This document shows positions 1-8,022 of a stretch of DNA of 64,000 nt, piece after piece. Position 1 is the stretch's first letter. Each line of letters starts with the position of its first letter. Both the position numbers and the translations under genes were made by a program. The notes under the pieces were generated by a model. The model did not search any database. It had not been told where the DNA came from and saw only the letters and a list, made by a program, of their open reading frames with translations. The stretch comes from Paenibacillus herberti (GTDB lineage Bacteria > Bacillota > Bacilli > Paenibacillales > Paenibacillaceae): NCBI RefSeq assembly GCF_002233675.1, contig NZ_NMUQ01000001.1:254679-318678 (forward strand), in the 5' to 3' direction.

Positions 1-612
1 AAAAGCTACTTGCTTCGAGCACGTGGCCGCCAACGAGCGCAATCAAGTAATAAAAGCTACTTGCTTCGAGCACGTGGCCGCCAACGAGCGCAATCAAGTA
101 ACAAAAGTTACTTGAAACGACCACTTGGCCGCGAACGAGCGCAATCAAGTAACAAAAGCTACTTGCTTCGAGCACGTGGCCGCCAACGAGCGCAATCAAG
201 TAACAAAAGCTACTTGCTTCGAGCACGTGGCCGCCAACGAGCGCAATCAAGTAATAAAAGCTACTTGCTTCGAGCACGTGGCCGCCAACGAGCGCAATCA
301 AGTAATAAAAGCTACTTGCTTCGAGCACGTGGCCGCCAACGAGCGCAATCAAGTAACAAAAGTTACTTGAAACGACCACTTGGCCGCGAACGAGCGCAAT
401 CAAGTAACAAAAGTTACTTGAAACGACCATTTGGCCGCGAACGAGCGCAATCAAGTAACAAAAGCTACTTGCTTCGAGCAGGTGGCCGCCAACGAGGGCA
501 ATCAAGTAACAAAAGCTACTTGCTTCGAGCACGTGGCCGCGAACGAGCGCAATCAAGTAACAAAAGCTACTTGCTTCGAGCAGGTGGCCGCCAACGAGCT
601 CGCTCAAGTAGC
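1..612. repeat. 51-bp tandem repeat array, 12 units, cut by the window edge
   Basis: Twelve head-to-tail units of exactly 51 bp begin at 1, 52, 103, 154, 205, 256, 307, 358, 409, 460, 511 and 562. The last unit is degenerate. Two unit types are seen: type A (GCTACTTGCTTCGAGCA...) and type B (GTTACTTGAAACGACCA..., units at 103, 358 and 409). Each unit opens with TACTTG and closes with CAAGTA, so hairpins can form within a unit and across junctions (CAAGTA-N8-TACTTG). Because 51 is a multiple of 3, one plus frame stays open from the edge to a TAG ending at 615. It would encode a basic 17-residue repeat (RGRQRAQSSNKSY core). A second frame is stopped by TGA in the type B units. No start or ribosome site is visible, so coding is possible but unproven. 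The array may extend upstream. Confidence 0.95.
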
Positions 613-654
613 TAAAATGCTTTAATTGTTCGAGCAGCTCTATAGCTTGTTCCG

Positions 655-680
655 AGCCGCACCGATTCCGGTGCGGCTTT
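655..680 (+). terminator. hairpin terminator ahead of tcdA
   Basis: AGCCGCACCG (655-664) pairs with CGGTGCGGCT (669-678) around a 4-nt loop. Only a short T run follows. It probably ends transcription of whatever lies left of the tandem array. Confidence 0.6.
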
Positions 681-745
681 GAATTGAGAGCAATCGCGGT
701 TTGATCGCGATAACGGGTATGTATTTTAAGAAGGAGGCGTAATTC

Positions 746-1501
746 ATGTTGAATCAATTTTCGCGCACTGAGCTCGCTTTTGGGCCAGAGGGCATCGAAG
801 CCATGAAGCGCAGCACGGTTGCCGTGCTAGGTATCGGGGGAGTCGGCTCTATCGCGGCGGAAGCGCTGGCGCGCACTGGCGTAGGCCGGATCATTCTGAT
901 CGACAAGGATGTCGTCGATATTACGAACATTAACCGTCAGATCCATGCTCTGACAACGACGGTCGGCCAGCCAAAGGCCGATCTGATGCGCGACCGTATC
1001 AAGCTGATCAACCCTGAATGCGATGTTATTAGCTTGCGCATGTTTTATACCGAGGAGACTTATGAGCAGCTGTTCGAGTACCCGCTTGATTATGTACTGG
1101 ATGCTTCGGACACGATCTCCTACAAAGTACATGTCATCATGCAATGTCTGGAGCGGAACATTCCGATCATCTCCAGCATGGGCGCAGCCAATAAGATCGA
1201 TCCGACCAAATTCACTGTAACGGATATTTCCAAGACGCATACCGACCCGGTAGCCCGGGTTGTCCGTCAAAAGCTGCGCCGCGAAGGCATACGTAAAGGC
1301 GTCAAAGTAGTCTTTTCCTCAGAGGAGCCGAAAAAACCACGTGTGGATGTCACCCAACGCATCGTGCCGGAAAATGCTCCTGAGATTCGCAAAGCGCAGC
1401 AGCCTCCAGCGAGCAATGCATTTGTGCCGCCTGTTGCTGGCCTGATTATGGTCGGCGTAGCCGTGCAGGATCTGCTGAAAAAGAACGGCATCGAAATTTA
1501 G
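746..1501 (+). CDS. tcdA: tRNA threonylcarbamoyladenosine dehydratase (TcdA/YrvM)
   Basis: A 251-residue E1/ThiF-fold enzyme. The family performs the ATP-dependent cyclisation of t6A37 to ct6A in ANN-decoding tRNAs. The nucleotide-binding glycine loop LGIGGVGS lies at about residues 28-35, followed by a long Rossmann domain with the family's TNINRQ segment (about 60-65). The length matches B. subtilis YrvM. AAGGAGG lies 8 nt before the ATG. The gene stands alone between a hairpin and a structured intergenic region. TcdA next to RarA, as here with two inserted genes, is the Bacillus arrangement (yrvM-yrvN). Confidence 0.93.
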   Translation: MLNQFSRTELAFGPEGIEAMKRSTVAVLGIGGVGSIAAEALARTGVGRIILIDKDVVDITNINRQIHALTTTVGQPKADLMRDRIKLINPECDVISLRMFYTEETYEQLFEYPLDYVLDASDTISYKVHVIMQCLERNIPIISSMGAANKIDPTKFTVTDISKTHTDPVARVVRQKLRREGIRKGVKVVFSSEEPKKPRVDVTQRIVPENAPEIRKAQQPPASNAFVPPVAGLIMVGVAVQDLLKKNGIEI

Positions 1502-1571
1502 GTTCGTAAGGTAGGCTGTTCCACGCTCTTCTGGTGCTGAGTTGCCTGGAGTTGCAGCTGCTTTAGTAGCT

Positions 1572-1679
1572 CTGTCGATTTATCGACTTCTTGTGACTTC
1601 CGCATTTCTGTCGATTTATCGACTTCTTTTGACTTCTGCATTTCTGTCGATTTATCGACCTCTTGTGACTTCCTCATTT
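1572..1679. repeat. three 36-bp direct repeats, each with a 14-bp palindrome
   Basis: Units lie at 1572-1607, 1608-1643 and 1644-1679 and differ at only a few positions. Each contains the perfect palindrome GTCGATTTATCGAC. The region follows tcdA, has no credible gene, and 36 being a multiple of 3 leaves a spurious open frame. Confidence 0.9.
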
Positions 1680-1716
1680 CTGTACAATTATGTTTGTGAA
1701 ATATGCGTTCTTTTAG

Positions 1717-1807
1717 ATCTAACGCAACTCACACGTTATTAGCCCCAAAAGACGTCATTTGGATCGTTTAGGGTAATATAATGTCGTCAAGTTGCGTTAG
1801 ATTTTTT
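1717..1807 (+). terminator. structured intergenic element ending in a T run
   Basis: ATCTAACGCAACT (1717-1729) is perfectly complementary to AGTTGCGTTAGAT (1790-1802) and is followed by TTTTT. The 60-nt interior has further partial pairing (GACGTCATT against AATGTCGTC). The layout is a long-looped intrinsic terminator or a small structured element. It sits in the 1502-2011 gene-free stretch, where nothing else is seen from 1808 to 2011. Confidence 0.55.
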
Positions 1808-2011
1808 CGTGTTCCTATTGTGGCTAAATAGGCTGGCCCCTTAGTTGCGTCAGGCTCTGAAAGAGCATCGTCTAAACGAGTCCACTAGTCCACTTAGCAT
1901 TGTTGAACGCCGCCGCAAGCAAGCTGCATTCCAAAAGCATGGTTTAAGGATTTAATAAAGTAAGGTCTATGTCACGTTAAAGCGATACACACCAAACTTG
2001 TGTTATATATA

Positions 2012-2040
2012 TTGACATATTATCTCGAAAGAAGTAACAT
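2012..2040 (+). promoter_or_regulatory. sigma-A promoter of add
   Basis: TTGACA at 2012-2017 and TAACAT at 2035-2040 with a 17-nt spacer, 32 bp before the add start. Confidence 0.7.
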
Positions 2041-2072
2041 CGTTCTAATTAACTTCAGGATGGTGATCGTTC

Positions 2073-3113
2073 ATGATGAGTCTTATGCACCGTTTGCCCA
2101 AGATCGAGCTCCATTGCCATCTGGATGGAAGTGTCAGGCCAGCAACGGCTGCGGAAATTGCCGAGGAGGAAGGAATCGAGCTGAACTGTTCCGATCTGCG
2201 GGAACTGACCGAGCGGATGACAGTTTCGCCGTCCTGTACGAGCCTTGTGGAATATATTCAACGCTTCGAGTTGCCGTTACAACTGATGCAAACCCGTAAA
2301 GCACTGACTCGAATCGCCTACGAGACTGCAGAAGATGCTGCTTTGGACAATGTCCGTTACCTGGAAATGCGTTTCGCTCCCCAACTGCACACACGTGGGG
2401 GATTGACGGTAGACGAGATTATTGGAGCCGTTTCGGAAGGGCTGTCTGCAGCGGAGGAAAAATACGGCCACTGCGTGCGTATGATTCTGATCTGCATGCG
2501 CCATCACGGACAGATCGACAACGAAGTTGTTGTCCGGGCTGCCAGTCGCAGCAAGGAGCTGGGGGTTGTTGGAGTCGATCTTGCTGGAGACGAGGCAGGA
2601 CATCCAAATGAGTTGCATACGGAAGTGTTTGAGCTGGCGGACAGGCTCGGTCTGCCGATAACAATTCACGCTGGAGAAGCTGCTGGCGCGTGCAGCATCC
2701 GTAGTGCGGTGGAAAAGCTGAGGGCAAGACGCATCGGCCACGGCGTGCGGCTGCGCGAGGATGCAGAGTTGACGCAGGTAATTCGGGAGCGTCGTATACC
2801 GCTAGAGCTTTGCGTCATCAGCAACGTGCAGACTAAGGCGGTGTCATCGATGGAAAATCATCCTATCCGCGACTACCTGGACCAAGGTCTGCTTGTGACG
2901 GTCAACACCGACAATCCGACCGTTTCAGGAACGAATTTGACCCGTGAGTATGAGAATCTTGCAAGGCGTTTTCGTTTTTCAGAAAAAGAGATCCGCAGGG
3001 TGGCGCAGAACGCGATTGAAGCTGCGTTCGTCGACGAGGAGCGCAAAGAGCAACTGCGAGAACGCTTTGAACGGGAGTGGCGGGAGCTTGGCCTGCTAGC
3101 TGTCGAGAGCTGA
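2073..3113 (+). CDS. add: adenosine deaminase
   Basis: A 346-residue metal-dependent hydrolase that converts adenosine (or deoxyadenosine) to inosine and ammonia in purine salvage. The family's zinc and catalytic motifs appear in order: HCHLDGS near residue 14 (HxH), DLAGDE, HAGE (catalytic Glu), RIGHG (catalytic His) and NTDNP near residue 278 (zinc Asp). Two ATG codons are adjacent at 2073 and 2076 behind a modest CAGGATGG site. It is a single-gene unit with its own promoter and a downstream hairpin. An adenine or other aminohydrolase of the same superfamily is the main alternative. Confidence 0.92.
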   Translation: MMSLMHRLPKIELHCHLDGSVRPATAAEIAEEEGIELNCSDLRELTERMTVSPSCTSLVEYIQRFELPLQLMQTRKALTRIAYETAEDAALDNVRYLEMRFAPQLHTRGGLTVDEIIGAVSEGLSAAEEKYGHCVRMILICMRHHGQIDNEVVVRAASRSKELGVVGVDLAGDEAGHPNELHTEVFELADRLGLPITIHAGEAAGACSIRSAVEKLRARRIGHGVRLREDAELTQVIRERRIPLELCVISNVQTKAVSSMENHPIRDYLDQGLLVTVNTDNPTVSGTNLTREYENLARRFRFSEKEIRRVAQNAIEAAFVDEERKEQLRERFEREWRELGLLAVES

Positions 3114-3153
3114 ACATTCCCTAGGTTTTAGCAAAGTAAAAGTAGATCGTTTC

Positions 3154-3222
3154 CTTAACTAGAGCTCAGCAGATCGCTACCTAGCTCTAGCTAAGTTGAT
3201 GATTTTCCTCGCTCTAGCTAAG
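3154..3222. repeat. short repeats GCTCTAGCTAAG
   Basis: Direct copies of GCTCTAGCTAAG lie at 3184-3195 and 3211-3222. A near-inverted copy, CTTAACTAGAGC, lies at 3154-3165. They lie in the gap between add and its terminator and can fold together. Function is unknown. Confidence 0.6.
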
Positions 3223-3279
3223 GCTGATAAACCCAAGCTGTTCCCCGGAGAGCTGCGCTAGAAGCATCTCTCCGCATAT

Positions 3280-3319
3280 AGTAAAAAGGAGCAAGCCATG
3301 GGGCCTGCTCCTTTTTACT
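3280..3319. terminator. bidirectional terminator between add and the acetate-type permease
   Basis: AGTAAAAAGGAGCA (3280-3293) pairs with TGCTCCTTTTTACT (3306-3319). A-rich and T-rich arms make it usable by both convergent genes. Confidence 0.85.
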
Positions 3320-3401
3320 GTAGCCAATATTACGAGTCGATCCAACGAGTTAACTCAGTAAACCCGTAGCCGGAATCAACTCGCCAAGCTTGATAACTGC
3401 C

Positions 3402-4025
3402 TTATACTGGCTTTTTGAACCAGCCCATCGGCTTCCCTATTGGTAGGAAAGTATAACCTAAATGGTTGTTCAGAACATTGGCGCCCATACCATAAAACGA
3501 TACGAGAGCAATGAGCAGTTCAGACCAGGCAGCGAGTCCGTGGGTAAAGCTTTCAGCAATACCGAACGCGCTCAGCGCCAAGCCGAGGAAAAGAAAGTCG
3601 ATCAGCACGAAAATCAGGAACAGCGTTTTGTTTGTTTCAGCAGCCCCGATTGTCATGAATAGGGTGAAAATCAAATAACCAGCAAAGGCGACGCCAAGCT
3701 GATTGCCGTCAGCTGTGCTTGCAAGTTCTGGGCCAAAAACGCCCAGCTTGATCAACCAAGAGCTGGCGACGCCGAGCCAGAACAGGCCGTAAGCGGCGAA
3801 AGCGGTCGTACCGAAGTGGTTGCCGCGCTTCGCGTCTTCCACGGCAGCGAATAGCTGAGCTATCGCTCCTAGAAATACAGCCCATGGAATGACGAGTGCA
3901 TAGCCGTCTGTCCAACCCAGCTTTTGAGTAGAAGCGACCAAAGTGACCATGGCAAGGCCGAACAATCCGATTGCCGACGGGTCGGCGTTGTGATGCTTGA
4001 TGTGTTGCAGGTTTGTTTGAAGCAT
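3402..4025 (-). CDS. GPR1/FUN34/YaaH (AceTr) family acetate-type transporter
   Basis: A 207-residue polytopic membrane protein with six predicted helices. The family moves acetate or succinate across the membrane (SatP in E. coli). The N-terminal family signature is present in modified form (NADPSAIGLFG near residue 14, where SatP has NPAPLGL). AAAGGAGA lies upstream of the ATG on the minus strand. The gene is monocistronic and convergent with add. Substrate assignment is by family only. No acetate-metabolism gene adjoins it. Confidence 0.85.
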   Translation of the reverse strand: MLQTNLQHIKHHNADPSAIGLFGLAMVTLVASTQKLGWTDGYALVIPWAVFLGAIAQLFAAVEDAKRGNHFGTTAFAAYGLFWLGVASSWLIKLGVFGPELASTADGNQLGVAFAGYLIFTLFMTIGAAETNKTLFLIFVLIDFLFLGLALSAFGIAESFTHGLAAWSELLIALVSFYGMGANVLNNHLGYTFLPIGKPMGWFKKPV

Positions 4026-4191
4026 GAAGCAGGTTCTCTCCTTTATGACTGTCTCTCTATAGTTGTCTTGCCGTTGCTCATAGGCAACCCTTCAATTCTG
4101 ATGGATTCCGATATAAAATGGAGCATCATTCTGTGTCTATTTCCGCACAGTTTAAACAGTAATCTTTTCCAAATGGTTCTATGTCGAACGT

Positions 4192-4220
4192 TTGTACGCT
4201 TTATCTTGCTATGGTAAACT
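4192..4220 (+). promoter_or_regulatory. sigma-A promoter of rarA
   Basis: TTGTAC (4192-4197), a 17-nt spacer and TAAACT (4215-4220), 35 bp before the ATG. Confidence 0.5.
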
Positions 4221-4255
4221 AATCGTTATGGATTCCGTTTACAGGGGTTGAGAGG

Positions 4256-5587
4256 ATGGACTTATTCGATTACAAGGAAGAGGATGCGCCCCGTGCAAGG
4301 CTGCTTGCGGATCGGATGCGGCCTCGGACGCTTGAGGAATATATTGGCCAGGAGGATGTAGTTGGGCCAGGCACGCTGCTGCGCCGAGCGATCGAGAGCG
4401 ATCAGGTTAGCTCGCTGCTGCTGTTCGGCCCTCCTGGCAGCGGAAAAACAACATTGGCGAACATCATTTCCCTCCGAACAGAGGGAGAGTTCGTCAAGCT
4501 TAATGCGGTGGATGCGACGGTTAAGGATGTGCGTGATGTCATCGACAGAGCGAAGAGTACAAAAACGCTGTACGGTCGCAAAACGATTCTTTTTCTGGAT
4601 GAGGTGCATCGCTTCAACTCCTCGCGGCAGGACGCGCTTTTGCCTGCAGTAGAGCAGGGCATTATCATCTTTATCGGGGCGACAACGGAAAATCCGTTCC
4701 ATTCGGTGAATGGAGCCCTATTATCACGCTCGACACTGTTCCGGTTGCATGCGCTGGAGAGCCGCCACGCGCTAGAAGCGATGCAGCGAGCGATCGCGGA
4801 TAAGGAACGTGGGCTCGGCTTCATGAAGCTGGACGTTCGGCCTGAGGCTTTGGAGCATATCGCGAGCATGGCCGGTGGAGATATTCGCCGCGCGCTCAAT
4901 GCGCTGGATTTGGCTGCCGTCACGACGCCATCTGAGCCGGATGGCTCGGTCATCGTTACGCTTGAGGTGGCGCAGGAATCGATTCGCAGCCGCGCTGTGC
5001 AGGCGGACGAATCAACACAGTACGATATACTCTCTGCTTTTCACAAGAGCATCCGGGGTTCTAGCGACGCGGCTTTGTTCTGGTTCTTGTACGCAGTAGA
5101 GAAGTTGGGGATGGACCCGATGGTGTTCATTCGGCGGCTGATCGTGGCATGCAGCGAGGATATTGGACTGGCTAATCCCCAGGCGATGGTCCAGGCGGTG
5201 ACGAGCATGGATGCTTATCACAAGATTGGCTGGCCGGAGGCAAAATACAACGTCGCCCAAGCGATTTTATTTGCGGTGGAGAGTCCCAAATCCAATGCGA
5301 CAGCGCTGGCTATCAGCAAAGCGATGACCAAGATGGAAGCTGTCGGCACGCCCGAGGTGCCGCTGCATCTGCGTGATGCGCACTACAAGGGCTCGCAGCA
5401 GCTCGGCCATGTCGGTTATCAATACCCGCATGATTTTCCCGGCCATTATGTGGATCAACTGTATTACCCGGAACGGCTCGCTGGCTCGACCGTGTACGAA
5501 GCGACTAGGCAAGGCATGGAAGACAAGATCCGCCACAATCAGCAGCAGCGCAAGTCGGCATCTTCTAAAGAGAAGCCGGGGCGCTGA
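4256..5587 (+). CDS. rarA: replication-associated recombination protein A (RarA/MgsA)
   Basis: A 443-residue AAA+ ATPase of the clamp-loader clade, acting at stalled forks with SSB and RecA. Walker A GPPGSGKTT lies at about residues 58-66, Walker B FLDEVHRF near 113, and the sensor-type segment GATTENP near 141. The C-terminal half carries the MgsA tetramerisation region. Length and motifs match YrvN of B. subtilis. GAGAGG lies immediately upstream. Only this frame shows conserved protein sequence, although several antisense frames are open. It is a single-gene unit closed by a terminator. Confidence 0.95.
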   Translation: MDLFDYKEEDAPRARLLADRMRPRTLEEYIGQEDVVGPGTLLRRAIESDQVSSLLLFGPPGSGKTTLANIISLRTEGEFVKLNAVDATVKDVRDVIDRAKSTKTLYGRKTILFLDEVHRFNSSRQDALLPAVEQGIIIFIGATTENPFHSVNGALLSRSTLFRLHALESRHALEAMQRAIADKERGLGFMKLDVRPEALEHIASMAGGDIRRALNALDLAAVTTPSEPDGSVIVTLEVAQESIRSRAVQADESTQYDILSAFHKSIRGSSDAALFWFLYAVEKLGMDPMVFIRRLIVACSEDIGLANPQAMVQAVTSMDAYHKIGWPEAKYNVAQAILFAVESPKSNATALAISKAMTKMEAVGTPEVPLHLRDAHYKGSQQLGHVGYQYPHDFPGHYVDQLYYPERLAGSTVYEATRQGMEDKIRHNQQQRKSASSKEKPGR

Positions 5588-5606
5588 GGACAACAACACG
5601 AACAAA

Positions 5607-5640
5607 AGCCGACTTCCTCAATTGGGTAGTCGGCTCTTTT
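5607..5640 (+). terminator. rarA terminator
   Basis: AGCCGACT (5607-5614) pairs with AGTCGGCT (5628-5635), followed by CTTTTT. Confidence 0.85.
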
Positions 5641-6351
5641 TGGTACGCCTAGTAAGGTTATATCCCATATACAGTTGGATAAGTATTGCGAGTGAAACCA
5701 AAGCTAAGTTAAAGTGGAATGCAGCAGTTAAGGAAATATAATTCACAAATACTCCAGCAATGATGGGGGAAGTTATGGACCCAATTTCGGAGAAGGATAC
5801 TACTTTTCCCATAAATGAACTTCTTTGTTCACTCTCGACGGTATCACCAATATGAGCGAAAAAAGAGTCCATATAACAGGCTCCTCCAACACCCCCAATC
5901 AACATTCCAAGATAAACAACCCAATACCAATATCATGCCTGCGCCATCACTGCTGCTAATGTATCCGTTATAAACGCCACGATTTTCTTCGTTACATAAA
6001 TCATTTATTATCGTTCGCACAAAAACGGTCATTCCCGTTGCAACTACACCTTGTAGAAGTCGGAGTATGCATAAAACGATAAAGTCACTTGATAACGCAA
6101 ATCCCACCATGCAAAGTGCTTGTAGCAGCAATAATAAGGTTCCTATTTTTTGGCCGCCCATTCTTTTGTAGAGAATTCCTGCGGGAATGCCGCCAAAAAT
6201 TTTTCCAACGTAAAAAAGTGGAAAAAATAATACTCATTGATAAAGGTGTAAATCCAAACTGCTCTATAAAGAGAGGGAATAGCGGTAAAATCAGCTCCCT
6301 TTCAGATGATTTATTCTCTTCGTCAAATAACCCAGATGCCGTTTTCGGCAT
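5618..6351 (-). pseudogene. decayed MFS transporter
   Basis: Reading leftwards on the minus strand, three blocks of one major facilitator protein lie in different frames. An N-terminal piece (about 6351-6200) has the LPLFPLFIEQFGFTPL first-helix region. A middle piece (6161-5940) has the LRLLQGVVATGMTVFVRT motif. A C-terminal piece (5905-5618) contains GGVGGACYMDSFF and further helices ending in charged residues. At least two frameshifts separate them and the protein is shorter than the usual 12-helix family members. The stretch is more AT-rich than its neighbours, consistent with acquired DNA now eroding. Alternatively, some shifts could be sequencing errors. Confidence 0.85.
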
Positions 6352-6363
6352 CTGGGTTATTTG
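6324..6363. terminator. perfect 18-bp hairpin with TTTT loop
   Basis: CAAATAACCCAGATGCCG (6324-6341) pairs without mismatch with 6346-6363. It lies at the 5' side of the decayed MFS gene rather than behind it. It may belong to a lost gene or shield mntH from upstream transcription. Confidence 0.6.
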
Positions 6364-6404
6364 ACCTTTTACGCTCTAACAAACAGCTGAATTCAAAAAA
6401 AGGA

Positions 6405-6433
6405 TTAACAAACTAAACATTTAGTATTAAAAT
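6405..6433 (+). promoter_or_regulatory. mntH promoter with a palindrome in its spacer
   Basis: TTAACA (6405-6410), a 17-nt spacer and TAAAAT (6428-6433). The spacer holds the perfect palindrome ACTAAACATTTAGT (6412-6425), placed where a repressor would block polymerase. By context a manganese-sensing regulator such as MntR is the natural candidate. The sequence does not match the B. subtilis MntR box closely. Confidence 0.5.
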
Positions 6434-6551
6434 ATATAGAGGTGCAACAAATCGACTTACCCATCATATCTTAGAAAAAAGGTTTCACTGCGCTCAAAAA
6501 GTTGCCCTATAACAAAAGTTGTGGCTTGAGGACAAAAGGGAGGGATCTAAC

Positions 6552-7910
6552 ATGATCGAGAAAGAACTGGCCGCAACTATAGCGGACGGAGAAGGTTGGA
6601 GGCGTGCTGGCGGTCAGCCGTCACTAGCCGAAGTTCATCGCAGCTTGCATGTACCTAAAAAAGCTAGCTGGCTGCGCAAGCTGCTGGCTTTCATGGGGCC
6701 GGGTTATTTGGTCGCGGTAGGTTATATGGACCCTGGCAACTGGGCGACCGATCTGGCAGGAGGCTCGTTGTTCGGTTATACACTTCTGTCCGTCGTTTTG
6801 TTGTCCAATTTGATTGCGATGCTGCTGCAATCGCTATCCGCCAAGCTCGGCATCGTTACGGGCCGCGATTTGGCACAGGCTTGTCGCGACCATTACAGCA
6901 AGCCGGTATCGCTGATGCTCTGGGTGCTATGCGAGCTAGCGATAGCAGCCTGCGATTTGGCAGAGCTGATTGGAACAGCAATTGCCCTCAATCTGTTGTT
7001 CGGATTGCCGCTGCTTTGGGGCGTCATTTTGACCTCATTGGACGTCATGATCGTGCTGCTGCTGCAAAATAAAGGCTTCCGCTACATGGAGGCGCTCGTC
7101 ATTACGCTAATCGGGACGATCGGGGGCTGCTTTCTGATCGAGCTGATCTGGGCGCAGCCGATTATGGCCGATGTGATGAAGGGTTTCATTCCTTCGGGAG
7201 AGATCGTAACCAATCCCGCCATGCTCTATATTGCGATCGGTATTCTCGGAGCGACCGTAATGCCACATAATCTGTACCTGCATTCCTCCATCGTGCAGAC
7301 GCGCAGCTTTGAGCAGACTCCAGCCGGCAAAAAAGAAGCGATCCACTTCGCGACGATCGACTCGACAATTGCGCTGGGGCTGGCGCTGTTTATCAACGCT
7401 GCCATTTTAATTGTGGCTGGGGCCGTATTTCATTCCAGTGGTAATACCGGCATAGCTGACATAGGGGACGCTTATCATCTGATGACGCCGCTTATGGGAG
7501 GAGCCGCCGCCAGCGTACTGTTCGGCATCGCTCTGCTGGCAGCAGGTCAAAACTCGACGCTCACGGGTACGCTTGCCGGACAGATTGTCATGGAGGGTTT
7601 TCTCGGCCTCACCATGAAACCTTGGCTGCGAAGGCTGATTACTCGGCTTATCGCACTCGTTCCGGCGGTCATCGTGACGGCTCTGTATGGAGAGAAAGGG
7701 ACAACCGATCTGCTCATTCTCAGCCAGGTCATCTTGTCGCTGCAGCTGAGCTTTGCTGTGTTCCCACTCGTCAAGTTCACCAGCGATCCGGCCAAAATGG
7801 GTGAGTTCGCCAACAAAACGTTCATCAAGTTGCTTTCATGGTTTTGCGCAGCTCTTATCGCGGTGTTGAACCTGTACCTGCTCGGGATGACAGTTTGGGG
7901 CTGGTTTTAA
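6552..7910 (+). CDS. mntH: Nramp-family divalent metal transporter (MntH)
   Basis: A 452-residue proton-coupled Mn2+/Fe2+ importer of the Nramp/SLC11 family with about 11 membrane helices. The metal-binding motif of helix 1 is MDPGNW (about residue 60) and that of helix 6 is MPHNLYLHS (about 237). A charged N-terminal tail of about 45 residues precedes helix 1. The ATG at 6552 is chosen over an upstream in-frame start because AAAGGGAGG lies 8 nt before it. The gene is a single unit with its own palindrome-bearing promoter. It is not near other metal genes except the following CNNM/CorC-type protein. Confidence 0.92.
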   Translation: MIEKELAATIADGEGWRRAGGQPSLAEVHRSLHVPKKASWLRKLLAFMGPGYLVAVGYMDPGNWATDLAGGSLFGYTLLSVVLLSNLIAMLLQSLSAKLGIVTGRDLAQACRDHYSKPVSLMLWVLCELAIAACDLAELIGTAIALNLLFGLPLLWGVILTSLDVMIVLLLQNKGFRYMEALVITLIGTIGGCFLIELIWAQPIMADVMKGFIPSGEIVTNPAMLYIAIGILGATVMPHNLYLHSSIVQTRSFEQTPAGKKEAIHFATIDSTIALGLALFINAAILIVAGAVFHSSGNTGIADIGDAYHLMTPLMGGAAASVLFGIALLAAGQNSTLTGTLAGQIVMEGFLGLTMKPWLRRLITRLIALVPAVIVTALYGEKGTTDLLILSQVILSLQLSFAVFPLVKFTSDPAKMGEFANKTFIKLLSWFCAALIAVLNLYLLGMTVWGWF

Positions 7911-8022
7911 AGTCCAAACTGCATAAGTACCCTCTTTAGGCCATACCTATACAATACCTATAATGACCTCGAGGGGGTGCGCCTGTCTTCCAGCCAAGCA
8001 ATTCGGCAGGGAGCAGGAAATC

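Noticed and set aside
1-612. CRISPR array
   Set aside because: Units are directly abutting with no variable spacers, and no cas gene is present.
10-615. Reading the 51-bp array as a 201-residue protein
   Set aside because: Any frame without an internal stop in one unit stays open through a 51-bp repeat. The only start is TTG inside the array with no ribosome site. Kept as a possibility, not as a gene.
1542-1742. 66-codon frame with LSIYRLLVTSAF-type repeats
   Set aside because: Produced by the 36-bp DNA repeat. No ribosome site and it runs into the structured element.
2073-2500. Purine riboswitch upstream of adenosine deaminase
   Set aside because: The leader is only about 30 nt after the promoter and lacks the conserved three-way junction.
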